In this document: piece after piece, positions 21,538-30,022 of the stretch
Layout: each line of letters opens with the position of its first letter
Position numbering within the stretch: the stretch's first letter is position 1
Assembly: GCF_000621585.1 (NCBI RefSeq)
Contig: NZ_JHXY01000005.1
Span: 219,121 to 283,120, forward strand
Reading direction: 5' to 3'
Source of the DNA: [Eubacterium] cellulosolvens LD2006
GTDB taxonomy: Bacteria; Bacillota; Clostridia; Lachnospirales; Lachnospiraceae
DNA length: 64,000 nt
The notes under the pieces: generated by a model
What the model was told of the DNA's origin: nothing
Databases searched by the model: none
What the model saw: the letters and a program-made list of their open reading frames with translations, nothing else
Made by a program: the position numbers and the translations under genes

Positions 21538-21567
21538 CCGGGAATGCGAAGCAATTTCCTATGGGAC
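21538..21567 (+). repeat. Dispersed structured repeat, family 1, copy D (tail only)
   Basis: Hairpin GGGAATGCGAAGCAATTTCC flanked by partly complementary bases. This 20-base core is identical to the tail of copy B at 43545-43575. It lies directly after the antiporter stop and runs into a terminator. Confidence 0.65.
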
Positions 21568-21616
21568 AAAAAAGAGGTGCACCGCAACAGATCGTTGCGG
21601 CAGCACCTCTTTTTTT
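21568..21616. terminator. Bidirectional terminator between antiporter and XRE regulator
   Basis: A long stem (AAAAAAGAGGTGC and ACCGCAAC pairing with GTTGCGG and AGCACCTCTTTTTT) with T-runs on both strands. It overlaps the stop codon of the convergent XRE gene. Confidence 0.88.
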
Positions 21617-21959
21617 AAATCTTATCAAACCAGACCCTGATGGTTCTCAGGAGACGTTCTTTCTCATCTTCTTCCATATCCCTGATCATAAACTGCAGTT
21701 CATGATCCAGAGCGACGGATCTGTACTCCGGCTCAATTTTTCCAACCAGTGAATCTACGCTAAGTCCTACAAGATTCGCGTAATAGCAGAGAACCTTCAG
21801 ACTCATAGCCGTGCGGCCGTTCTCCACGTTACTCACGTATCCGGGGGTCACTCCCAATTCTTTTGCCACTTTATTCTGTGTCAAACCCTGCTGTAATCTC
21901 AGTAGCTTTACTTTGGGTCCAAGATCTTCAAAATCAAAATCGTTTTCTCTTGCAGCCAT
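21615..21959 (-). CDS. XRE-family transcriptional regulator
   Basis: A 114-residue DNA-binding protein. The Cro/C1-type helix-turn-helix lies at about 14-70 (VKLLRLQQGLTQNKVAKELGVTPGYVSNVENGRTAMSLKVLCYYANLVGLSVDSLVG), followed by a short acidic C-terminal tail. GGAAGG precedes the ATG. A perfect palindrome with 8-bp arms (22032-22051) overlaps the -35 box of its own promoter, which suggests autoregulation and possibly control of the divergent membrane-protein gene. Confidence 0.92.
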   Translation of the reverse strand: MAARENDFDFEDLGPKVKLLRLQQGLTQNKVAKELGVTPGYVSNVENGRTAMSLKVLCYYANLVGLSVDSLVGKIEPEYRSVALDHELQFMIRDMEEDEKERLLRTIRVWFDKI

Positions 21960-22008
21960 TCCAACTTCCTTCCACTTGAACTTCTAAATAAATGCCCTAT
22001 GGATAACA

Positions 22009-22037
22009 ATTTTATGACATTTCGTTCTGACTTTCAA
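22009..22037 (-). promoter_or_regulatory. Sigma-A promoter of the XRE regulator gene
   Basis: Minus strand TTGAAA (22032-22037), 17 bp, TAAAAT (22009-22014), about 45 nt before the start codon. Confidence 0.65.
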
Positions 22038-22051
22038 TTTGCTAATTGAAA
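22032..22051. promoter_or_regulatory. Palindromic operator candidate
   Basis: TTTCAATT-TGCT-AATTGAAA, a perfect 8-bp inverted repeat with a 4-base centre that overlaps the -35 element of the XRE gene promoter. The dimeric XRE protein is the obvious candidate ligand. Confidence 0.6.
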
Positions 22052-22233
22052 ACCTGTATACAGTTTTGCATACCCTGAGTGTTTTTTTAGTATAATTTCT
22101 GTTCGGATTCGCGGCTCACAGATAAACAGGTTTGCCAAATTACCCGTATTTTATTCTGACAGTTTGTGGACTTGCTTTTTAATCCAAGAAAACGTATTCT
22201 AAATTATAGATTTTTTAAAGGAGTAAATGTATA

Positions 22234-24237
22234 ATGTTAGCAATTTTGTATCTAATTCTGGCCTGTATGACAGGCTTCGTATTCCTTCATGCTCTGTTTC
22301 GAAAAACTTTTTTTGAAAAGCCTTCCGGTCAGAACATGATCTGGATCGCCGTACCGTCCGCCTTCGGCTTCGGTACTCTTCTTCTCACCTGGCCGCTCTA
22401 CATTCTTGCCTACTTTTTCCACACAAAAATGCAGGCGGCGAAGCCACTCGGACCGGCAAACCTCATTGTCATGCTTGTCTCCGCCCTCATCGTTGCGGCA
22501 TATTTTTTTGTGCAGAAAAAAAAGAACGGGTTCCGGGAGTTAAAACCTGTTTGCGACAGGAAGCTGTTCATCCGGGAGGCCATTCTCTACGCGGCCGTTC
22601 TGCTTTTTGTGACATTATCCATTTTCCATGTGTTCTTTGTCACGAAAGACGGAACCATCTGCGCGGGATATACGGTCTTCAGCGACTACGCGCCGCATGT
22701 GTCCATGATCCGCTCGTTTTCAAAACAGGCGAACTTTCCGACACAGTATCCGTTCTACGGAGGTTCCGACGTCAAATACCACTTCATGTTCCAGTTTCTG
22801 ACCGGAAATCTTGAATTCCTCGGGCTGCGTCTGGATTTCGCTTACAACCTTCCGTCGATTCTGGCTCTGGTCGGTTTCCTGATGCTGGCGACACAGCTCT
22901 CCTACAGGCTCTTTACATCTTTTGCCGCGGAACTGTTCGTGCCGGCGCTGTTCTTCTTCCGCAGCGGTACGGCAATTGTACAGTTCATGATCGAACACCT
23001 GCAGAGCCATGATCTGATCGAGGCCATCAAACAAAATCGATCGTTTATCGGCTACACAGAGAATGAGAACTGGGGACTCTGGAATTACAACGTCTACCTG
23101 AATCAGCGCCACCTCGCCTTTGGTCTTCTGGTTGCCGCTGCTGTGATCTGGTTCTTCCTCTTCTATGCAGATACTGCCTGCGCGGACAGCGAGAACGGCC
23201 GTCTGAAATGGTTTGCCGCCCGCTGGTCAAAGAAGAGCGCCTGGATCTTCGAGGATCCCCTTCGCGCCCTTCTGCTCGGAGTCCTTCTCGGATCCGCGAC
23301 CTTCTGGAACGGAGCCGCTGTCATCGGCGCACTGCTGATTCTCTTCGGAATGGCTGTTTTTTCGGATCACAAACTCGATTACCTGATCCTCGCAGTATGC
23401 GCGGTCTGCGTCTCCTTTCTGCAGACACACGTCTTCATCAAAGAGAGCGTCTTCAAGGCAACTTTCTTCTGGGGGTTCCTTCTCAATGATCCCTCGCTCT
23501 TCGGCGTCCTGGTTTATCTGGCGCGTATCATGGGCATCACCATTGTAGGCGCAGTTATTCTGCTGATCTTTCTTAAAAAGAGGCAGGCAAGGATTCTGAT
23601 CTTCAGTTTCCTGATCCCGGTTGTTTTCGCGTTTACGATGTCACTGACGCCGGATGTAACTGTAAATCATAAATACATCATGATCGCGGCAGTATTTCTT
23701 TCGGTTATCTGGGGGGGGGTCCTCGCAGCCCTCTGGAAGAAAAAAGCCGCAGGCCGCGCCTGTATGGTACTGCTCCTTGTCCTTCTGACCGCAAACGGTC
23801 TCTATGATTTCCTGATCATCATCAGGAACAACGGCTTCGACCACTCCTATCAGGTTGATCTGAACTCCGATGTCACCGCATGGCTGGATGAAAATCTGAC
23901 CTCCGAGGATCTGGTTCTGGCACCGAGCAGCTATACCTTCCACGAAGTTCCGATGTCCGGCATTATGATGTATAGGGGATATGCTTATTACGCATGGTCC
24001 GCCGGCTACGACATCGAATACCGCACCTCTGTCTCCACCGCCATCTACGCGACGACAGACAGCGAAGTTATAAAAGAACTGACCAAAAAAGAAGGCATTG
24101 ACTACATCATCTATGATGAGTACGGACAAACCCTCGACGACGGCGAGACACTGATTTCCGAAGACGCCATCAAAGAGGCCTGCAAGCTTGTATACACCTC
24201 AAAAGATTCCTACATACGCATCTACAAGGTAAAATGA
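22234..24237 (+). CDS. Polytopic membrane protein, GT-C-like
   Basis: A 667-residue protein with roughly 12-14 hydrophobic segments. The first extracytoplasmic loop carries an acidic motif (FSDYAPHVSMIRSFSKQANFP) and YHFMFQF, the layout seen in GT-C-fold glycosyltransferases that use polyprenyl-phosphate sugars, and the C-terminal about 130 residues form a soluble extracytoplasmic domain. I cannot place it in a named family. AAGGAG lies ten bases before the ATG, and a TATAAT at 22091-22096 with a weak -35 is a possible promoter. It converges on the end of the exopolysaccharide operon, which begins with a GT2 of the polyprenyl-phosphate sugar synthase type, so the two may work as donor synthase and transferase. 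Confidence 0.7.
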   Translation: MLAILYLILACMTGFVFLHALFRKTFFEKPSGQNMIWIAVPSAFGFGTLLLTWPLYILAYFFHTKMQAAKPLGPANLIVMLVSALIVAAYFFVQKKKNGFRELKPVCDRKLFIREAILYAAVLLFVTLSIFHVFFVTKDGTICAGYTVFSDYAPHVSMIRSFSKQANFPTQYPFYGGSDVKYHFMFQFLTGNLEFLGLRLDFAYNLPSILALVGFLMLATQLSYRLFTSFAAELFVPALFFFRSGTAIVQFMIEHLQSHDLIEAIKQNRSFIGYTENENWGLWNYNVYLNQRHLAFGLLVAAAVIWFFLFYADTACADSENGRLKWFAARWSKKSAWIFEDPLRALLLGVLLGSATFWNGAAVIGALLILFGMAVFSDHKLDYLILAVCAVCVSFLQTHVFIKESVFKATFFWGFLLNDPSLFGVLVYLARIMGITIVGAVILLIFLKKRQARILIFSFLIPVVFAFTMSLTPDVTVNHKYIMIAAVFLSVIWGGVLAALWKKKAAGRACMVLLLVLLTANGLYDFLIIIRNNGFDHSYQVDLNSDVTAWLDENLTSEDLVLAPSSYTFHEVPMSGIMMYRGYAYYAWSAGYDIEYRTSVSTAIYATTDSEVIKELTKKEGIDYIIYDEYGQTLDDGETLISEDAIKEACKLVYTSKDSYIRIYKVK

Positions 24238-24262
24238 CAGCTGCGGCGGTTGTACCGATAAA

Positions 24263-24303
24263 GAAAAGAAGGGATGCCACGAAAGTGGCATCCCTTCTTT
24301 CTT
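24263..24303. terminator. Bidirectional terminator between GT-C-like gene and EPS operon
   Basis: Stem AAGAAGGGATGCCAC / GTGGCATCCCTTCTT with a GAAA loop, flanked by A and T runs, between two convergent genes. Confidence 0.9.
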
Positions 24304-24315
24304 TATCGCTCCGTC

Positions 24316-25293
24316 TCATCCCAGTTTCTGAACCGTGCCGGTTCCCATGCTGATTTCCGAGCCGCATGCCTCTGAGATAATGAATCTCGGGCGTTGACGG
24401 ACTTCATCGAAGATTCTGGCTATGTAGAAGCCCATGATTCCCATCGCGATCATGATCATGGATCCGGTGAGCAGTACGGCGAAGATCACACCGGCGTTCC
24501 GGGGAGCGGGGTGTCCGAGGGCTGACCGGATGAGAGCGATCAGAGCATAGATCACACTCCCCAAAAAAATTGCGATACCCATATACATGATCCAGTACAT
24601 GGGTTTCTCCGTGAAGGAGCCAATGTTGTTCAAGGCGTAGCGGACAAGGCTTCTCGTAGACCACTTGGACTCTCCTGCTTCTCTCTCCAGAACGTCATAT
24701 TCCACAACGGTTCTCCGGAAACCGGCCCAGAAGGACATGGCTCGGAAGAAGGTCTTTCTCTCCGGCACGCTCACAAGCACATCCACCACATTCTTGTCCA
24801 GAAGCTTGAAATCCGAGGTACGCTTCATGTCGAAGCCGGCAGCCCAGCTCATCAGATTGTAGAAGGCTCCGGCGGCCTTCTTGTGAAGGAGTCCCTCCTG
24901 GCCGCGATCTGTCTTCACACCTTCCACCACGTCGTAGCCAAGTTCCCAGAGATGGTACATCTCCCACAGCTTGTCCACGGGATGCTGAAGATCCGCGTCC
25001 ATGACGACACAGCAGTCCAGATCCATGTTGCAGAGAGCAGCAAAAATCGCCCCTTCTTTTCCGAAGTTTCTCGAGAAGTGCAGGCCTCTCACCTTCGGGT
25101 TTTTCTCTGACGCCTTCTGAATGCACTCCCAGGTTTTGTCCGTGGATCCGTCGTCCACATAGAGAATTCTGTAGGAGACGGATGCCGCCTCCAGTTTCTC
25201 CGCGATACAATCCGCACTTCGCTGAATGTTACCTTCCTCATTGTACGCAGGCAGGATAACCATAAGACTACCTGTTCTCTGTTTCACATCCAT
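24316..25293 (-). CDS. GT2 glycosyltransferase, DPM1/GtrB-like
   Basis: A 325-residue family 2 transferase with the GT-A motifs VILPAYNEEGNI, LYVDDGSTDKTWE and VVMDADLQHP (the metal-binding DxD). Two C-terminal transmembrane helices follow (about 235-255 and 270-295). This architecture is typical of polyprenyl-phosphate glucose or mannose synthases (GtrB, DPM1). The start at 25293 is chosen because GAGGGAG lies five bases upstream, whereas the longer form from 25320 has a poorly placed RBS. It is the last gene of the EPS operon and probably makes a lipid-linked sugar for side-chain addition. Confidence 0.9.
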   Translation of the reverse strand: MDVKQRTGSLMVILPAYNEEGNIQRSADCIAEKLEAASVSYRILYVDDGSTDKTWECIQKASEKNPKVRGLHFSRNFGKEGAIFAALCNMDLDCCVVMDADLQHPVDKLWEMYHLWELGYDVVEGVKTDRGQEGLLHKKAAGAFYNLMSWAAGFDMKRTSDFKLLDKNVVDVLVSVPERKTFFRAMSFWAGFRRTVVEYDVLEREAGESKWSTRSLVRYALNNIGSFTEKPMYWIMYMGIAIFLGSVIYALIALIRSALGHPAPRNAGVIFAVLLTGSMIMIAMGIMGFYIARIFDEVRQRPRFIISEACGSEISMGTGTVQKLG

Positions 25294-25332
25294 CTTTCTC
25301 CCTCTGTCCGCACGATCCATTCACTTCCGGGA

Positions 25333-26490
25333 TCACGCTTTCCTGACCTCGTTTAATTCTCTGCTAATCCTATCCCGTTTAAACAAAACGCCTCGAACCA
25401 CTCTGTGTATATGACAGAACGGAAGAAGCCATCCATGTTTCAAAAGAACATGATAGTTTCTCTTCATCGTGGCCTTATCCGGGAAAAGTCTGTGCATGTA
25501 GTATGCTCCTTTTCCGCCTTTTCCGCCGTTTGTATCCATCACATTGTTGATGTATTTCTCAATGGAGGTCGAGAGCGTTCCATGTTTTCCGGCTCTCACA
25601 TGCGCTTCTACTTTTCTGATTTCGTCCTCATTGCATCGGTCATAGATCCCGTATTCCGCGGTTCCGAACAGACGGAATGCAAGCGCTCTCATGTCGCTCT
25701 CGAATTCCAGCATTCCGAGCAGCTCAAGCTGTTCTTCAATATACTTCCAGTCCATGTTCGGCTTCTGAGTGAGATATACATAACTGTCAATCATACTGCG
25801 CAGACCGTCTCCGGAATGCTCCGTATGTTTTTCCGAATGTGCGACATGGAAAATATAGAAATCTTCATCCGTGAAATGATAGCCGTATTTCTTCCCGGCA
25901 TCCGGAACAAGTCTTTCCTTCACATCTTTGTAATACTCATAAATCTTTGGATAGAGATGGTCCTCCGCAAGCGACACATGCATCTCAAAGAAGTACACGG
26001 GATTCTTCATATACTGATCATCTTTGTCCGTCTCATAAAGCTCTACTCTGTATCCTAAGTCGACCATGTGATCATGAAGAGCGGCTCTCGCTGCAGGATC
26101 AAAGAGAATATCGTTGTCGGACATCTCTCTCATACCGAAAGCCGGATACATATCCTTGATGATTACGCCCTTGAGCGGCATGTACCAAATGCCCTGCTGC
26201 TCCATCCAGCTGAGGATGGAGGTTCTCTCGATATCCATCAACATATTTTTTCGAACAGAGAGCGCTTCTGCCTGATTCCAAAGATTAAACCTCTCCGCCC
26301 CGAGAAGTTCCTTCTTGTTTTTCAGTACATGTCCAAGCATTGCACTGATGCACTGTTTCGTCGCCAGCCTGTATATCTCATCCAGATCCATCGCGCGAAC
26401 GATCTCATCCGCCGGTTCAACCTCGTGAATCGCGCAAGCCACCAGATAAATCAGATCCTGTATATTTTTTTCCTGTTTTCCTAATTCCAA
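25333..26490 (-). CDS. Nucleotidyltransferase-fold family protein (NTP_transf_5-like)
   Basis: A 385-residue soluble protein. Residues about 120-180 include MPLKGVIIKDMYPAFGMREMSDNDILFD, matching the uncharacterised nucleotidyltransferase family (PF14907) common in polysaccharide and RiPP loci of gut bacteria. The paired acidic residues in MSDNDILF are the likely metal ligands. A His-containing stretch HVAHSEKHTEHSGDG and a C-terminal basic region follow. Its role in exopolysaccharide synthesis is not established, though it is embedded in the EPS operon between LCP and GT2 genes. Confidence 0.75.
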   Translation of the reverse strand: MELGKQEKNIQDLIYLVACAIHEVEPADEIVRAMDLDEIYRLATKQCISAMLGHVLKNKKELLGAERFNLWNQAEALSVRKNMLMDIERTSILSWMEQQGIWYMPLKGVIIKDMYPAFGMREMSDNDILFDPAARAALHDHMVDLGYRVELYETDKDDQYMKNPVYFFEMHVSLAEDHLYPKIYEYYKDVKERLVPDAGKKYGYHFTDEDFYIFHVAHSEKHTEHSGDGLRSMIDSYVYLTQKPNMDWKYIEEQLELLGMLEFESDMRALAFRLFGTAEYGIYDRCNEDEIRKVEAHVRAGKHGTLSTSIEKYINNVMDTNGGKGGKGAYYMHRLFPDKATMKRNYHVLLKHGWLLPFCHIHRVVRGVLFKRDRISRELNEVRKA

Positions 26491-26554
26491 GCTATGTTCC
26501 CCCTCGTTTTCTTTTCATCATACACGGCTCTTGTCACAAACCGGCAATATACGT

Positions 26555-27847
26555 TTATTCTGTCTTTCCGTACAGATATGTCTTCAGCTCTTCACTGTTG
26601 GCCGCAAGGTCCGGTAGAAGAACCGACATTCCGTTGATATTCTCACCGGTGTATTTTCCGTCTGCCGGAATCCGGTGGGTCTCTCCCATCGTCATGCCGT
26701 TCGCGAAAACGGTATAGATATAACCGAGAATCGCGCGGTTATTGATATCTGTCGTAAAGTTCGGAAGCGCCTTGTTCGCAAGTTCAATCGCCTTGAATAC
26801 ATCGAGATCCCTGACCTCCTCGAACGCTGCTGTGAGAACCTTTCTCTGGCGCTCTGTACGCTCATAGTCCGCGTGTCCGACATATCGGATTCTGGAATAG
26901 GCAAGTGCCTGTCCGGGCGTGAGAAGATTCATACCCTTTTTCAGGTTCCATCCCTCGTTGGACACGCCGGCTTCGGCCACCCATCCTTTTTTGGTATTGA
27001 GAAATTCAGCCTCTTCCTCATTGAGTTCGATCGGGATCTCTCCGACTACCTCCATGGCTTTTACAAATCCCTCGAAATCCACCTCAACGTTTCCGTCAAT
27101 ATGAATACCGAAATCCTGCTGAATGACCTGGTCGAGAAGATCCATGCCACCGAAAGCATAGGCCGCATTGATACGGTTGTCGGAAAAGCCGGGGATCGGC
27201 ACATACATATCTCGCATCAGCGAAACGAGGGTGATCTTCTTGGTCTTTTTGTTGATACTGCAGATGATCATACTATCGGAGCGGGCTCTCTCCTCACCCT
27301 TTCTCGCGTCCTGTCCGATCAGGAGAATATTGCTGACATTCTTGTCTCTCATGACATCGATGTCCGCGTTGTTCCAGCTGACTTCCTCCGGCTTCAGTGT
27401 ATCCGGAATCGACGTGCTGTCGATCTCAAAAGACTCCTGACTCCTGGAAATATAGGCGGCGTTTCCGAGGCTCTTATCCACGTGTTTGATCTTTCCAAGA
27501 ACCGACGCCGCGATCACGAAGAGCGTAATCGCTCCGGCAACAAGAAGCACTCCGATGACGATCAGTGTTTTCGTAGCTTTGGACAGCTTCTTTTTCCTGT
27601 GATGACGGTGATGATGATGGTGATGGTGGTGGTGATGTTCGTCCAGATTCAACTTGCCCTCAGCCATCAGCCGGGCCTGTTCCGCCTCCTCCTGAGCGAT
27701 CTTGCTTCTCACATCCCGCTCCAGCTCCTGAATGAATTTTCGTTCTCTCTCCTCAGCTGTCAGAGGAACCTGCACCGCGCGGATCTGCTCTTCCGTCACC
27801 CCGGAATCCGACTCCTTTTCAACCGTTTCGACTTTCTCTTCTTCCAT
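26555..27847 (-). CDS. LCP (LytR-CpsA-Psr) family glycopolymer ligase with His-rich cytoplasmic tail
   Basis: A 430-residue type II membrane protein. An acidic N-terminal cytoplasmic region is followed by a run of ten histidines (EHHHHHHHHHHRHHRKKK), one transmembrane helix (TLIVIGVLLVAGAITLFVIAAS) and the extracellular LCP domain with its conserved arginines and aspartates (NILLIGQDARKGEERARSDSMIICSI, LVSLMRDMYVPIPG, YSRIRYVGHADYERTERQRKVL). LCP enzymes transfer lipid-linked glycopolymers to peptidoglycan or protein, consistent with an EPS locus. The start is set at 27847, where GGGGGAG lies seven bases upstream. A ten-residue longer ORF lacks an RBS. Confidence 0.93.
   Translation of the reverse strand: MEEEKVETVEKESDSGVTEEQIRAVQVPLTAEERERKFIQELERDVRSKIAQEEAEQARLMAEGKLNLDEHHHHHHHHHHRHHRKKKLSKATKTLIVIGVLLVAGAITLFVIAASVLGKIKHVDKSLGNAAYISRSQESFEIDSTSIPDTLKPEEVSWNNADIDVMRDKNVSNILLIGQDARKGEERARSDSMIICSINKKTKKITLVSLMRDMYVPIPGFSDNRINAAYAFGGMDLLDQVIQQDFGIHIDGNVEVDFEGFVKAMEVVGEIPIELNEEEAEFLNTKKGWVAEAGVSNEGWNLKKGMNLLTPGQALAYSRIRYVGHADYERTERQRKVLTAAFEEVRDLDVFKAIELANKALPNFTTDINNRAILGYIYTVFANGMTMGETHRIPADGKYTGENINGMSVLLPDLAANSEELKTYLYGKTE
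27598..27642 (-). repeat. CAY microsatellite-like repeat encoding polyhistidine
   Basis: A run of mixed CAT and CAC codons within the LCP gene. Codon mixing argues for selection on the protein rather than simple slippage. Confidence 0.7.
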
Positions 27848-27951
27848 TGTCTTTCTCCCCCAATTGATACATGACATTGCTTTTTGTGCTATAGGAATTA
27901 CCTATGACACAAGGATACGCCAATTCGGCGTTTCATCATGGTCCTACCGGA

Positions 27952-29217
27952 TTACAGACGTGAATCAAAGGTAACCATGTCTTTCATATTCTTTCTGCAC
28001 ACGATACATACCGCAACCGTAAGGGAGAGTACAACAGACATCGTGTGGAAAAAACTTGCACTTACCATACTGGAAATAACCATACAGATCAGTCCGAACA
28101 AACCGGCAAAACGATTCGCCGGATAATCCCCGGTTTCTCCGAGTACTTTAAAAAACATCAGCGTGATCAATATCAGCATAAGAAAAGCTCCGAAGTAACC
28201 GAATTCTCCCATGACCGCCGGCCAGTAATCGTCTGTGAGGAAATCTCCCATCTTCTGACTGAGTCCCCAGACTTTTTCGAATCCATACTTGAAATACAGC
28301 GGTGAATAGTATTTTCTCGCGGCATATGTTCCATAGGTGGCGAAGCCGGAGCCGATGGGAAAATAGGAATTCGCCGTCCTGACGCCGTACTGAAACAAAA
28401 CGCCACGGGCACTGGTATCATATCCAAAGTAATACACAAACTTCTGTACACCGAAACCAAGAGAGATTCCCGGGATCGCGATCAGCGCCGCCGCTTTCAG
28501 CGCAGCCGACCTTCCGTATACAAAGATCAGATAGCCGAGTACGTAGATGATGAAGAATCCGTACGCCCTTGACCGAAGCGTGGAGAGCATCAGCATCAGT
28601 GTCATGAAAAGGAAGACACGCTGTGTTTTTCTCTCCTGCGCGTCCAGATAGTTCATCCAGGCCGTCTCGATCATCAGCATGATTACGCAGCTCATGTTCA
28701 GGTTTCCTACACGGTTGAAAACATAATGGAACGCCCGGAATCCGTTTACATACTCCGTGTGCATATTGATATTCACAAAAAGGTTTGTGATCGCGAGAAA
28801 GAATCCCGGCGTTACAATAATACAGCAAAAACCGTTGACGTATTGCAGGAGCGCCAGCTTGTCCTCTTCCTCCCAGTGATTCAGGTACGTGACGCCAGCA
28901 TAGAGAGTCATATATGTCTTGAACATGTTTCCGATATCTGTCAGAATCGCTCCGGTTCCGGTCTGGATCTGCCAGATGATATTTCCCAAAAGACCAATCC
29001 CCAGCAGGAGCATGATAATCCAAAAGCTGACAAACATCTCCCTTTCCATCTTTCGTTCCATGACGATGATGACCAGCAGATAGACGATCGAAACCACCGT
29101 CCACCCCTCGTCCAGATACTGAAGAATTTTAAATGTTTTCATCAGAGGAATCTGAACGATCATAATCATGATGATAATGCTCAAAGGCAATGCACGTTTG
29201 TTTATCGTAATTCTCAT
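27952..29217 (-). CDS. O-antigen polymerase/ligase-like membrane protein
   Basis: A 421-residue protein with about 10-12 transmembrane helices and one large extracytoplasmic loop (about 240-330, including GSGFATYGTYAARKYYSPLYFKYGF), the topology of Wzy polymerases and WaaL ligases. By position between LCP and cytidylyltransferase genes it is the best candidate for the repeat-unit polymerase of this EPS locus. Sequence conservation in such proteins is weak, so polymerase rather than ligase is an inference from context. No separate Wzx flippase is obvious in the window. Confidence 0.8.
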   Translation of the reverse strand: MRITINKRALPLSIIIMIMIVQIPLMKTFKILQYLDEGWTVVSIVYLLVIIVMERKMEREMFVSFWIIMLLLGIGLLGNIIWQIQTGTGAILTDIGNMFKTYMTLYAGVTYLNHWEEEDKLALLQYVNGFCCIIVTPGFFLAITNLFVNINMHTEYVNGFRAFHYVFNRVGNLNMSCVIMLMIETAWMNYLDAQERKTQRVFLFMTLMLMLSTLRSRAYGFFIIYVLGYLIFVYGRSAALKAAALIAIPGISLGFGVQKFVYYFGYDTSARGVLFQYGVRTANSYFPIGSGFATYGTYAARKYYSPLYFKYGFEKVWGLSQKMGDFLTDDYWPAVMGEFGYFGAFLMLILITLMFFKVLGETGDYPANRFAGLFGLICMVISSMVSASFFHTMSVVLSLTVAVCIVCRKNMKDMVTFDSRL

Positions 29218-29304
29218 TCTCTTCTCTCGATTTCCTGATTTCTTTTATTTACATTTTCGCCCGTCGACTGCGCAGGCTCGTAGCATTTTTTCTGCAAAAA
29301 ATAG

Positions 29305-29967
29305 TTAGGTATATTCTCCCCGCTGGAGCAGATATTCAATCAGGCCCACATCTTCCCTGTATGTCAGCTTGATATTGTTCTTCACATCAAAACACTGATA
29401 CCCTCTTGCGCTCTCCGGAAGCTGATCCGCCGCAAAATAAATCTCCGATTCCGGATCAAAGTGTTTCATGAGCAGGTCAAACCGGTACGCCTCCGGGGCA
29501 ATGATCAGGTAATAATCTTCCCGTTTTGGTTTCACGTCCTTCAGATAGCATCCAAGAGAAGACACCACTTTCTCACAGGTCTCTACGTAGTCGTAGTCGT
29601 CGAGAAGGTCGAAGTACCGCTCCATCACATTGGGTTTCAGAAGCGGTCGGGCTGCCTCATGAAAAATGACCTTCTCACAGTCCGGATAATTCTCACGAAT
29701 ATACTGCAGGGCGTTATAAAAAGAATACGCCCGGGTATCCCCGCCCTCAATAGTCTTAATCTTATACTTTTTGTCGAGCTCTCCGCTGATGTGCTCGTCG
29801 CGCCCGACAACCACGATGAAATCATCCATATTGGCGACTTTTTTCATCATCTCAATGCTGTACGAGATCACTTCTCTGCCGTTCAGACAGCTGAACTGCT
29901 TCGGACAGATAGAACCGAATCTGACTCCGATCCCGGCCGCCAGCAGAACGCCTATATTTTTCTTCAT
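29305..29967 (-). CDS. IspD/TarI-like cytidylyltransferase
   Basis: A 220-residue nucleotidyltransferase. The CTP-binding motif is GVLLAAGIGVRFGSICPKQF. FIVVVGRDEH, IFHEAARPL and APEAYRFDLL also occur in IspD (MEP cytidylyltransferase) and TarI (ribitol-5-phosphate cytidylyltransferase). Because it is inside an EPS operon and directly follows a 2-hydroxyacid dehydrogenase, it more probably activates a polyol or hydroxyacid phosphate for the polymer than serves isoprenoid synthesis. The ATG at 29967 is preferred over two in-frame GTG codons just before it. Confidence 0.8.
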   Translation of the reverse strand: MKKNIGVLLAAGIGVRFGSICPKQFSCLNGREVISYSIEMMKKVANMDDFIVVVGRDEHISGELDKKYKIKTIEGGDTRAYSFYNALQYIRENYPDCEKVIFHEAARPLLKPNVMERYFDLLDDYDYVETCEKVVSSLGCYLKDVKPKREDYYLIIAPEAYRFDLLMKHFDPESEIYFAADQLPESARGYQCFDVKNNIKLTYREDVGLIEYLLQRGEYT

Positions 29968-30022
29968 CACCACACCCCGTGTTTCAAGTTTTCTCTGTCG
30001 GATTCGTCGGAACCGCTCCGTC

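Noticed and set aside
29305..29967. Housekeeping ispD
   Set aside because: The motifs fit IspD and TarI equally, and the EPS operon context favours a polymer precursor enzyme. It is left as IspD/TarI-like.
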